64,000 nucleotides of DNA, taken from contig NZ_BMRP01000030.1 of the NCBI RefSeq assembly GCF_014648695.1, positions 1-64,000 on the forward strand. Direction: 5' to 3'. A model generated the notes under the pieces. It worked only from the letters and a program-made list of their open reading frames with translations, had not been told where the DNA came from and made no database searches. The position numbers and the translations under genes are program-made. This stretch comes from Streptomyces albospinus (lineage in GTDB: Bacteria; Actinomycetota; Actinomycetes; Streptomycetales; Streptomycetaceae). The first letter of the stretch is position 1, and each line of letters starts with the position of its first letter. Below are positions 24,381-31,980 of this stretch, one piece after another.

Positions 24381-25744
24381 CCGAAAGCGGCCCGCTTCTT
24401 CAGTCGGCGCTGTACGGCCCGTGCCCGGCGCGCGACCCGGCGGACGGTGGCGTTGCGCGGGATGAACGACAGCTGGGAGGGGATCGCGCCGGGCAGCGCC
24501 AGCGCGGTGAGCCGGCGGCGCTTGAAGTAGCGCCGGGTGTACGGGTCGAGGTGGGCCGCGAGATAGCGCTCGGCGGCCGGGCGCAGCTGCGGGTAGATCT
24601 GGTGCTGCATCGCGTAGCCGACGGCGGTGACCAGGCCGTTGATGTTCTCCGCGGCGGTGGCGGCGCGCGGCTGCGGGCTCTGGTCGTCGAGGTCGGGCAC
24701 CAGCGCGTCCACGATCGTCACCGGCACCCGGTTGCTGTTCTGGTACGGCGTCAGTCGTTCCAGCAGCAGCCCGGTACCGGTCCGCGCGACCGGCAGGCCG
24801 TAGAACGCGGAGGCGGTCAGCAGCGCGGTGGAGAAGCAGCCGACGACCAGCGCGGGCCGCATCCGCTGGTAGAGCACCTCGGCCAGGACCGGGCGGTCCA
24901 GCACCGTCAGGGAGATCTCCAGCTTCTCCGCCTCCCGCTCCAGCAGCTGCGACCAGCGGGCCGGCGCGGACGGATGCGGTTTGAAGACGATCTCGCGGTG
25001 GCCGCGCTCGACGGCACCGCGCACCATCCGCACATGCAGCTCCTCCTCCTCTTCGGGAGTGAGGATGGACAGCGCCGAGAGGTACTGGCCCAGGAGCAGC
25101 GCGGCGCCCTCCGGTACGCCGTCCAGGTCCGTCGACTCGTCCGCATCCTCGGCGAGTTCGGCGAGCACCTTGGTGAAGACCGCGGTCGGTACGGTCTCCG
25201 GCTCGACGTCGAACTCGGTGAGCAGCAGCGGCTTCAGCCCCGGGACGAGGTCCAGGTGGAGCAGCCGGTTGATGCGGGTGCCGACGAGCGGGTCGAGCTT
25301 GTTGCGGGTGGGGCCGTAGCTCATCAGCCCGTCCGCGTAGACGTCGACCGGCGCCTCCGGGAAGAGCTGGGCCAGCGCGAGGGCCGGGCTGACCTGGATG
25401 GACTCCACGACCAGCTCGACGCGGTCGTCGCCCAGGTCCCACAGCATCCTCAAGTACCGCTCCCACAGCGGGACATCGTCCGCGCGCGGCGACCAGCCGC
25501 CGGGGTGGAACGGGCGGATCGTCTCGTTCCAGGACAGCACCCGGTCGAACCGGCCGCGCAGCCGCGCGAAGCCCGGCATGGTGTCCAGCGAGGCGGTGGT
25601 CTCCGGGGTCGTGGCGTTGTTGCTGAGCAGCAGCAGCCGGCGGTCGGCCGCGGGGAAGCAGTCCGCGTCCAGCGCGGCGGCCAGCGTCGCCGCGCCGTAG
25701 AGCGTCGACGCCAGGAAGATCTGGGTAGTGGGCCGGTTCGGCAT
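24377..25744 (-). CDS. Alpha-2,8-polysialyltransferase-family glycosyltransferase
   Basis: A 455-residue protein starting TTQIFLASTLYGAATLAAALDAD, the opening of the bacterial polysialyltransferase (PF07388-type) family. Further support is DVYADGLMSYGPTRNKL, IVFKPHPSAPARWSQLLE (the conserved KPHP nucleotide-sugar segment) and VVGCFSTALLTASAFYG (FST/AL motif). These transferases polymerise CMP-activated nonulosonic acids. No membrane helix is seen, so it probably works at the inner membrane face. It overlaps its neighbours on both sides (TGATG and ATGA). Together with the CMP-sugar genes at 28.3-30.6 kb it suggests a Kdn or sialic-acid-like wall polymer. Confidence 0.85.
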   Translation of the reverse strand: MPNRPTTQIFLASTLYGAATLAAALDADCFPAADRRLLLLSNNATTPETTASLDTMPGFARLRGRFDRVLSWNETIRPFHPGGWSPRADDVPLWERYLRMLWDLGDDRVELVVESIQVSPALALAQLFPEAPVDVYADGLMSYGPTRNKLDPLVGTRINRLLHLDLVPGLKPLLLTEFDVEPETVPTAVFTKVLAELAEDADESTDLDGVPEGAALLLGQYLSALSILTPEEEEELHVRMVRGAVERGHREIVFKPHPSAPARWSQLLEREAEKLEISLTVLDRPVLAEVLYQRMRPALVVGCFSTALLTASAFYGLPVARTGTGLLLERLTPYQNSNRVPVTIVDALVPDLDDQSPQPRAATAAENINGLVTAVGYAMQHQIYPQLRPAAERYLAAHLDPYTRRYFKRRRLTALALPGAIPSQLSFIPRNATVRRVARRARAVQRRLKKRAAFG

Positions 25745-26721
25745 CAGGCGGCGACCTCCGCCGGGACAGGGCGGCGGCGCAGCCGCCGCAGCCGGGACGC
25801 GCGCTGCACATCCATCGAATCCAGGGCGTCCTTCAGTACGTCCTGCGGCATGCGTTTCATGGCCGCCGCGCTCATCGCGCGCAATTTACGGGCCACCGGC
25901 GGCTCGAATCGTTCGATCGAACCGAGGTGGTGGGAAATGATCGCGCAATAGGTGCGCACCGCTTTGGGCAGCAGCAGATGCGCATCGCGATCCTGTGCGG
26001 TTTCCTCGATCACCTGATCGAAAGCGCGGATGAAGTCCAATTGCCGTACGTCTCCGATCTGGGTCAGCGACGACGCCACTCCGCGCCGGTAGAAAACCCC
26101 GAGCAGGCCGGTCACCGCCATGGATTCCGCCTCGCGGTGCAGCCGCCAGATCCACGGGCGGTCCTCCGCGGTGCGCAGTCCGTCCCGGAAATGCAGCACT
26201 CCGGCGTCCAGCAGCCGGCGGTGGTAGATGCCGGCCCAGGCGTAGGCGTAGTCGACCGAGGTGGAGCGGTCCGTGGGCAGGATCGCCGCCCGGGGGTCCA
26301 TCACCACTCCGCGCCGGCCGTGCGGGACCCGGTGCACGGTGCGCGCCTTGGCGGTGCACTGGACATGGTCCGTGCGGACGAAGTCGCACCCCAACTCCTC
26401 GATCACGCCGAGGAGTTCGGGGAGGTATCCGGGCTCCAGCCAGTCGTCGCCGTCGAGGAAGGTGACGTACTCGCCGCGGGCCGCGTCCAGTCCGGTGTTG
26501 CGGGCGGTGGCCAGGCCGCCGTTCTTCTCGTGCCGCAGTACCCGGGCGCCCGGCAGCTCGCGCCCGGCGCGCGCGAGGATCTGCGGGGTCTCGTCGCGTG
26601 AACAATCGTCGACGAGCAGGAATTCGAAGTCCTCGCGAGAGTTTGCCGCCAGGCTTTTCAGGGTGTCGGGCGCGTATGTCTGCACGTTGTAGAACGGCAC
26701 GATGACGGAGAGCTTAACCAC
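25744..26721 (-). CDS. Family 2 glycosyltransferase
   Basis: A 325-residue GT-A fold transferase: KLSVIVPFYNVQTYAPDTL, LLVDDCSRDETP (nucleotide site), GLATARNTGLDAARGEYVTFLDGDDWLEP (DxD-like DGDD) and AEDRPWIWRLHREAESM. It probably adds a hexose or glycerol-linked unit in wall polymer synthesis. I favour GTG 26721, giving VVKLSVIVPFYN; the frame stays open to ATG 26751. It is the first gene of the leftward operon, divergent from the 26910 gene across a 188-base region rich in TTAACC motifs. Confidence 0.87.
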   Translation of the reverse strand: MVKLSVIVPFYNVQTYAPDTLKSLAANSREDFEFLLVDDCSRDETPQILARAGRELPGARVLRHEKNGGLATARNTGLDAARGEYVTFLDGDDWLEPGYLPELLGVIEELGCDFVRTDHVQCTAKARTVHRVPHGRRGVVMDPRAAILPTDRSTSVDYAYAWAGIYHRRLLDAGVLHFRDGLRTAEDRPWIWRLHREAESMAVTGLLGVFYRRGVASSLTQIGDVRQLDFIRAFDQVIEETAQDRDAHLLLPKAVRTYCAIISHHLGSIERFEPPVARKLRAMSAAAMKRMPQDVLKDALDSMDVQRASRLRRLRRRPVPAEVAA

Positions 26722-26909
26722 CCGCGTGACGTTAGGTCCGGCGCCCGGCATTCGTCTTGACGCGGTGCGTACTTCGCGGTGAACGAAGAATGGCGGGATG
26801 GTTAACCGGCTCGATAATCGGTCGGGTTCGGTATCCGTCGGCGCGCTGTTAACCCTTTGTTGCTTCCCAGTTGGCCCGCCGACCCACGGGCCTTCCTAGC
26901 GTCTTCGAC
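26722..26909. promoter_or_regulatory. Divergent promoter region of the wall-polymer operons
   Basis: The 188 bases contain the palindrome GGTTAACC (26800-26807) plus two further TTAACC copies near 26714 and 26850, an AT-rich spelling unusual for this genome. Both operons must start here. Exact promoters could not be assigned; the repeated TTAACC may be a shared regulator site. Confidence 0.4.
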
Positions 26910-28274
26910 GTGCCATCACGTACCGAATCCTCGCTGCGGGTCGCGGTGCTCGCCGACTCGGACACCCGGTGGAAATGGGGCGCTTTGACAGCGTACCGCC
27001 TCCAACCGGGCAGCCGGCTCGACGGCTATCTGCTCCGCGGTCGTGCCACCCCCACGGTCCGCCAGCTCGACGAGGTCGGCGCCCGTGCGGACGCGCTGCG
27101 GGAAATCAGGGGAGTCGACTTCCTGGACGTGATGGAGCGCGCCGCGCGCGGCGCCGGCCCGGACCGCTGCGACGTCGTGGTGCTGGCCTGCGTGGGCGGC
27201 GCGGTGCAGGCGATGCTGCACGGCCTCGCCCACGCCTGGCGGGGTGCACGGCGCCGCCCCGTCGTCGTCACCGGTTACGTCGGTGTGGTCTACGAGAAGC
27301 TCGCCGACGGGCTGCTGCTGCGGCACGGCGCGGATGTGGTGCTCGCCAACTCCCGCCATGACGCGGACCGGTTCCGCGCGGTCTACCACGGAGTGGGAGC
27401 CGCCACCGGCAGCGTCGTGGAGTGCGCGCTGCCGTTCCTCGGCGGCACGCCCTACGCCGGCGAACACCACCCGTACACCGTGGTGTTCGCCGCCCAGCCG
27501 TCCGTCCCGGACAACCGTGCCGACCGAACATACCTGCTGCGCCGAGCAGTTGAGCACGCCCGCCGGCACCCCGACCGCGAGGTGCTGATCAAGCTCCGCA
27601 GCAGGCCCGGCGAGCACACCACGCACATCGAGGAACTGCCGTACCAGAAGCTCGCCGCGAAGATCCCCGGCGGCCTGCCCGCCAACTGCCGCCTGGTGTA
27701 CGGGAACATGGGCGAGGTCCTGGATCGCACCGACCTGATGGTCACGGTCAGCTCCACCGCCGCCCTGGAGTCGCTGCACCGCGGCATCCCCACCGCGGTC
27801 CTCACCGACCTCGGCATCCGCGAGGCGCTCGGCAACCACCACTTCCTCGGCTCCGGCTGCCTCGTCTCCTGGGACGCACTCGACGCCGGCCGCCGCCCGG
27901 TGCCGGCCCCGACGTGGCTGGCCCGCCAGGGAGTCGCCGCGTCCGGCACCCCCGGCACCACCCCGCACGACGCGTACGAGCACGCCTTCGATGTCGCCCG
28001 CGACCGGGTCGACGAGCTGCGCACCGCCGACCGGCTGCCGCCGATCACCCCGTACTACACACCCCGCACCGCCCCCGGCTACCTCCCCGGCATCCTGGCC
28101 CGCTACGGCCTCGACCCGCAGGGCGCGCCGCTCACCGGGCACACCGAGGAGCCCGCGGAGGCCGGCGGGCTGCGCCGGATCGCCCGCGACACGGTCCGCG
28201 AGGCCGCCCGCGGCGCCTACCGGCACGGGGTCCAGCGCGTCGCGCCCGCCATCCGCCGCTGGGGGCAGCTGTGA
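26910..28274 (+). CDS. DUF6716-like putative glycosyltransferase of the wall-polymer locus
   Basis: A 454-residue protein beginning VPSRTESSLRVAVLADSDTRWKWGALTA, which I associate with the DUF6716 family found beside CMP-nonulosonate genes in Streptomyces. The layout suggests a GT-B fold: an N-terminal Rossmann-like part, TGYVGVVYEKLADGLLLRHGADVVLANS, then a C-terminal part with VLIKLRSRPGEHTTH and VTVSSTAALESLHRGIPTAVLTD, reminiscent of the polysialyltransferase KPHP and FST regions. GTG 26910 is preferred; no clear ribosome site. It heads the rightward operon. The specific reaction is unknown. Confidence 0.7.
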   Translation: MPSRTESSLRVAVLADSDTRWKWGALTAYRLQPGSRLDGYLLRGRATPTVRQLDEVGARADALREIRGVDFLDVMERAARGAGPDRCDVVVLACVGGAVQAMLHGLAHAWRGARRRPVVVTGYVGVVYEKLADGLLLRHGADVVLANSRHDADRFRAVYHGVGAATGSVVECALPFLGGTPYAGEHHPYTVVFAAQPSVPDNRADRTYLLRRAVEHARRHPDREVLIKLRSRPGEHTTHIEELPYQKLAAKIPGGLPANCRLVYGNMGEVLDRTDLMVTVSSTAALESLHRGIPTAVLTDLGIREALGNHHFLGSGCLVSWDALDAGRRPVPAPTWLARQGVAASGTPGTTPHDAYEHAFDVARDRVDELRTADRLPPITPYYTPRTAPGYLPGILARYGLDPQGAPLTGHTEEPAEAGGLRRIARDTVREAARGAYRHGVQRVAPAIRRWGQL

Positions 28275-28309
28275 CCGTCCCCCGCTCCCGCCCGACGAAG
28301 GAGTTCGCA

Positions 28310-29554
28310 ATGCACCCCACCGTGGTGGCCGTCATCCCCGCCCGCGGCGGCTCCAAGGGCGTACCGGCCAAGAACCTCGCCGCCGTCGGGGGAGTGCCCC
28401 TGGTGGCCCGCGCGGTCCGCGAGTGCCGGGCCGCCCGGCTGGTCACCGACGTGGTCGTCTCCACCGACGACGCCGGGATCGCGGCAGCCGCGCGTGGCGC
28501 CGGCGCCATCGTCATACGCCGCCCCGGCGAGATCGCCGGTGACACCGCCACCAGCGAGGCCGCGGTACGGCACGCCATGGACGCCTACGAGCAGGAGCAG
28601 GGCCGGCCGGTCGACGCGGTGCTGCTGGTCCAGTGCACCAGCCCGTTCCTGGTCCGCGAGGACATCGACGCGGTGGCCGCCGCGGTGGTCGAGGGCGGCG
28701 CGGACAGCGCGCTGACCGTGGCCCCCTTCCACGGCTTCGTCTGGCGGGACGCCGAGCCCGATGACCCCGCCGACCCCGAGGCCCCGGAGGCCACCGGCGG
28801 CTTCGGCGTCAACCACGACAAGTCCTTCCGGCCGCGCCGCCAGGACCGCCCGCAGGACCTGCTGGAGACCGGCGCCGCCTACGCCATGGACGCGGCCGGC
28901 TTCCGCATCAGCGGCCACCGCTTCTTCGGCCGTACGGAACTGGTCCGCACCGACCCCGCCCGGGTGCTGGAGATCGACGATCCGCACGACCTGGCCCGCG
29001 CCCGCGCGCTCGCCCCGCTGCTGGACGCCTCTCCCCCAAGCACTCCGTGCAGGGGGTACCCCCAGGCTTCGAGGGCGCTTCCGACGAGGGACGACATCGA
29101 CGCCGTCGTCCTCGACTTCGACGGCACCCAGACCGACGACCGGGTGCTGATCGACGCCGACGGACGGGAGACCGTGGCCGTGCACCGCGGGGACGGCCTC
29201 GGGATCGCCGCGCTGCGCAAGGCGGAACTGCACCTGCTGATCCTCTCCACCGAGCAGAACCCGGTGGTGGCCGCCCGCGCCCGCAAGCTCAAGGTGCCGG
29301 TGCTGCACGGCATCGACCGCAAGGACCTCGCCCTCAAGCAGTGGTGCGAGGAGGCCGGTGTGCAGCCCGAGCGGGTGCTCTACGTCGGCAACGACGTCAA
29401 TGACCTGCCGTGCTTCGACCTCGTCGGCTGGCCGGTCGCGGTCGCCTCGGCGCACGACGCGGTGCGCGGCGCGGCCCGCGCGGTCACCGCGACGCCCGGC
29501 GGCAGCGGCGCCATCCGCGAGATCGCCGGCTGGCTTCTCGGCCCCTCCCTGTGA
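28310..29554 (+). CDS. CMP-nonulosonate cytidylyltransferase fused to a KdsC/KDN-9-phosphatase-like HAD domain
   Basis: A 414-residue two-domain enzyme. The N-terminal domain (about 1-235) is an acylneuraminate cytidylyltransferase: VIPARGGSKGVPAKNLA (CTP loop), LLVQCTSPF and TGAAYAMDAAGF. The C-terminal domain (about 262-400) is a HAD phosphatase: VLDFDGTQTDD with D269/D271, LLILSTEQNP, LKQWCEEAGVQ and YVGNDVNDLPC. A sugar-9-phosphate could be dephosphorylated and activated to the CMP sugar by one protein; vertebrate CMAS has a comparable layout. The linker contains an in-frame palindromic element (29031-29064). ATG 28310 has AAGGAG at ideal spacing. Confidence 0.88.
   Translation: MHPTVVAVIPARGGSKGVPAKNLAAVGGVPLVARAVRECRAARLVTDVVVSTDDAGIAAAARGAGAIVIRRPGEIAGDTATSEAAVRHAMDAYEQEQGRPVDAVLLVQCTSPFLVREDIDAVAAAVVEGGADSALTVAPFHGFVWRDAEPDDPADPEAPEATGGFGVNHDKSFRPRRQDRPQDLLETGAAYAMDAAGFRISGHRFFGRTELVRTDPARVLEIDDPHDLARARALAPLLDASPPSTPCRGYPQASRALPTRDDIDAVVLDFDGTQTDDRVLIDADGRETVAVHRGDGLGIAALRKAELHLLILSTEQNPVVAARARKLKVPVLHGIDRKDLALKQWCEEAGVQPERVLYVGNDVNDLPCFDLVGWPVAVASAHDAVRGAARAVTATPGGSGAIREIAGWLLGPSL
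29031..29064 (+). repeat. Palindromic mini-element, copy 2, inside the domain linker
   Basis: CTCCCCCAAGCAC and GTGCAGGGGG form a hairpin, followed by GTACCCCCA. It adds about a dozen residues (SPPSTPCRGYPQ) between the cytidylyltransferase and HAD domains without breaking the frame. Same layout as 17703-17734. Confidence 0.65.
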
Positions 29555-29651
29555 CGCCGTTACAGCGCCCGCCCGCCACGACCGCCACCCCGTTGCCCAC
29601 TCCCGTGACCCACCCCTATACCGCCCCCGTACCAGAGCAGAGGAACCTCCC

Positions 29652-30602
29652 ATGAGCAGCAACTCCCGTCTCCGCGCCCTCGGTGACCGCCTCGCCGGCC
29701 CCGGCCGCCCCGTCTACGTCACCGGCGAGATCGGCATCAACCACAACGGCGACCTGGAGAACGCGTTCGCGCTGATCGACGCCGCCGCCGACGCCGGCTG
29801 CGACGCGGTCAAGTTCCAGAAGCGGACCCCGGAGATCTGCACCCCGCGCGACCAGTGGGACATCGAGCGCGACACCCCCTGGGGCCGGATGACCTACATC
29901 GACTACCGCCACCGCGTGGAGTTCGACGAGGACGGCTACCGCGCCATCGACGAGTACTGCAACAAGCGCGGCATCGCCTGGTTCGCCTCCCCCTGGGACG
30001 TCGAGTCCGTCGCCTTCCTGGAGAAGTTCGACGTCCCCTGCTACAAGGTCGCCTCCGCCTCGCTCACCGACGACGAGCTGCTGCGCGCCATGCGCGCCAC
30101 CGGCCGCACCGTCATCCTGTCGACCGGCATGTCGACCCCCCGGCAGATCCGGCACGCCGTCGAGGTCCTGGGCAGCGACAACATCCTGCTCTGCCACGCC
30201 ACCAGCACCTACCCGGCCAAGGCCGAAGAGCTCAACCTCCGCATGATCCACACCCTCCAGGCCGAGTACCCCAACGTCCCGATCGGCTACAGCGGCCACG
30301 AGACCGGCCTCCAGACCACCCTCGCCGCGGTCGCCCTCGGCGCCACCTTCATCGAGCGGCACATCACCCTCGACCGCGCCATGTGGGGCTCCGACCAGGC
30401 CGCGTCCGTCGAGCCGCAGGGTCTGACCCGCCTGGTCCGCGACATCCGCACCATCGAGGAGTCCCTCGGCGACGGCGTCAAGAAGGTCTACGAGAGCGAG
30501 CTGGGCCCGATGAAGAAGCTGCGCCGGGTCGCCGGCGTGGTCGCCGAGGCGGAGGCCACCGAGGCCGCCGAGGCCGCCGACCGTGCACCGGCGACCGTCT
30601 GA
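29652..30602 (+). CDS. NeuB-type nonulosonic acid (Neu5Ac/Kdn) synthase lacking the SAF domain
   Basis: A 316-residue TIM-barrel synthase condensing phosphoenolpyruvate with a hexose or hexosamine. YVTGEIGINHNGDLENAFALIDAAADAGCDAVKFQKR is the classical start; VILSTGMSTPRQIRHAVEVL, LCHATSTYP, PIGYSGHETGLQTTLAAVALGATFIERHITLDR follow. NeuB proteins usually run to about 345 residues with a C-terminal antifreeze-like (SAF) domain that lids the active site; here the chain ends in a Glu/Ala-rich tail after the barrel. No NeuC epimerase is present, favouring mannose-derived Kdn over N-acetylneuraminate (inference). It ends 22 bases before the next gene. Confidence 0.88.
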   Translation: MSSNSRLRALGDRLAGPGRPVYVTGEIGINHNGDLENAFALIDAAADAGCDAVKFQKRTPEICTPRDQWDIERDTPWGRMTYIDYRHRVEFDEDGYRAIDEYCNKRGIAWFASPWDVESVAFLEKFDVPCYKVASASLTDDELLRAMRATGRTVILSTGMSTPRQIRHAVEVLGSDNILLCHATSTYPAKAEELNLRMIHTLQAEYPNVPIGYSGHETGLQTTLAAVALGATFIERHITLDRAMWGSDQAASVEPQGLTRLVRDIRTIEESLGDGVKKVYESELGPMKKLRRVAGVVAEAEATEAAEAADRAPATV

Positions 30603-30624
30603 CGGACTGACAGGAGTTCCGGAC

Positions 30625-31854
30625 GTGAGCTCACCCGAAGGGACCCGCGCCGAGCCGCCCGCAGCCGGCGCGCCGGTCCCGCCCCAGGAGACGGCGGGGA
30701 CTCCCGCCCGCCGTCTCCTCGGGGTCCCCCGCCAGCGAAAGAGATCAGTGCCCTCGGGAGACGCGCCCCCCATGCCCGCTTCGGACACCGCCGGCGACAC
30801 CGCCACCCTCGCCTTCGTCGAGAGCCCGGTGCAGCTGCTGAACGTCCTCGAATGGGCCCACGCCGACCGGGCCGGCGCGCTCACCGTCGTCGTGCTCGCC
30901 CCGCACGACCCGATGACCCGCGGCCAGCTGCGCCGGATGGCCGAACTCGCCCGCGACGAAGGCCATACCGTCCGCTGGGAAGAGGCCCGCGGCGGTGCGA
31001 CCGCGCCGCTGCGCACCGTCGGCGGACTGACCGGGCACCTGCGCCGCGCCCACCGCATCGTCATCGGCGACCCGTTCTCCCGCTACGTCCAGCTCCTCCT
31101 CGGCCTCGTCCGGGCCCGCGACATCGTGGTGGTCGACGACGGCACCGCCACCATGGAGTTCATCTCCCAACTCGCCCGCGGCGAACGGCTGGTGCGCTGG
31201 CACCGGCACGGCAGCGGACGCCGCCCGCGCGATCTGCTGTTCGCCCCGTTCGCCGCCACCGCCCGCCGCCGGCTCACCCCGGGGCCCGAGGACGCCCGGC
31301 GCCGCCGCACCGTCGCCCTCTTCAGCTCGATGCCGGTCGAGGCGCCAACGGGCATACAGATCCAGGCCAACGAGTTCGCCTGGATGCGCGGGCGCTTCGG
31401 CCCGCCCCGCCCCACCCGCACCGCCGACATCGTGGGCACCTCGCTGGTGGAGACCGGAGTCGTTGACGCCGACCGCTACCTGGAGGCGGTCGCCGCCCTG
31501 GCCCGGACGCACGGCGCCACCCGCTACTTCGCCCACCGCCGCGAACGCCCCGGCAAACTCCGCCGCCTGGCCACCGAGACCGGCCTGGAGGTGGTGCGCC
31601 CCGACCTGCCCCTGGAACTCATCGCCCGCCGCGGGCCCATCGGCCGGTTGATCCTCAGCTTCCCGTCCACCGTCGTCCACACCCTGCCGCTGGCCCTCCA
31701 GGGCACCGGCGTCGAGGTCGCCGTCTGCGACATCGACCCCGCCTGGCTCACCGCCAACGCCTCGCCGCGCGCCCAGGGTTTCCTCGACGACGTCACCGGC
31801 ACCGCCCGCGACGTGCGGCGACTGCCGCCCGCCGAAAGCGACGCGGCGCCGTAA
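30625..31854 (+). CDS. Putative sialyltransferase-like glycosyltransferase (GT52/polysialyltransferase-like)
   Basis: A 409-residue protein. The conserved part starts at TLAFVESPVQLLNVLEWAH; IVIGDPFSRYVQLLLGLVRARDIVVVDDGTATMEFI carries the DDGT pattern of GT52/polysialyltransferase-like enzymes. YFAHRRERPGKLRRL, FPSTVVHTLPLAL and CDIDPAWL complete a GT-B-like pattern. It probably transfers a CMP-activated nonulosonic acid. GTG 30625 has AGGAG upstream, but the first 50 residues are low-complexity and contain a 13-bp perfect hairpin (30686-30719); GTG 30748 or ATG 30772 may be the true start. It is the last gene of the rightward operon. Confidence 0.68.
   Translation: MSSPEGTRAEPPAAGAPVPPQETAGTPARRLLGVPRQRKRSVPSGDAPPMPASDTAGDTATLAFVESPVQLLNVLEWAHADRAGALTVVVLAPHDPMTRGQLRRMAELARDEGHTVRWEEARGGATAPLRTVGGLTGHLRRAHRIVIGDPFSRYVQLLLGLVRARDIVVVDDGTATMEFISQLARGERLVRWHRHGSGRRPRDLLFAPFAATARRRLTPGPEDARRRRTVALFSSMPVEAPTGIQIQANEFAWMRGRFGPPRPTRTADIVGTSLVETGVVDADRYLEAVAALARTHGATRYFAHRRERPGKLRRLATETGLEVVRPDLPLELIARRGPIGRLILSFPSTVVHTLPLALQGTGVEVAVCDIDPAWLTANASPRAQGFLDDVTGTARDVRRLPPAESDAAP
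30686..30719 (+). repeat. 13-bp perfect hairpin within the 5' coding region
   Basis: AGGAGACGGCGGG (30686-30698) and CCCGCCGTCTCCT (30707-30719) flank an 8-base loop; outer CCCC/GGGG extend it. It is followed by GGTCCCCC, recalling the mini-elements at 17703 and 29031. It may be an attenuator if the true start is downstream at 30748 or 30772. Confidence 0.55.
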
Positions 31855-31980
31855 GCGGTACTTCATACCCGTCCCATAAACCGTCCATGCACCGAGCGGC
31901 CTAAATTTTCTTCCCCTAACGGGCTGAACTTTTGTTGATCGAGGGACAGTTGCCCAGTTCGGCCCCGTACCCTTCAACGG

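Noticed and set aside
24293..25951. 552-codon open frame opposite the polysialyltransferase-like gene
   Set aside because: Antisense shadow of well-supported genes with conserved motifs and overlapping stop/start pairs on the minus strand.
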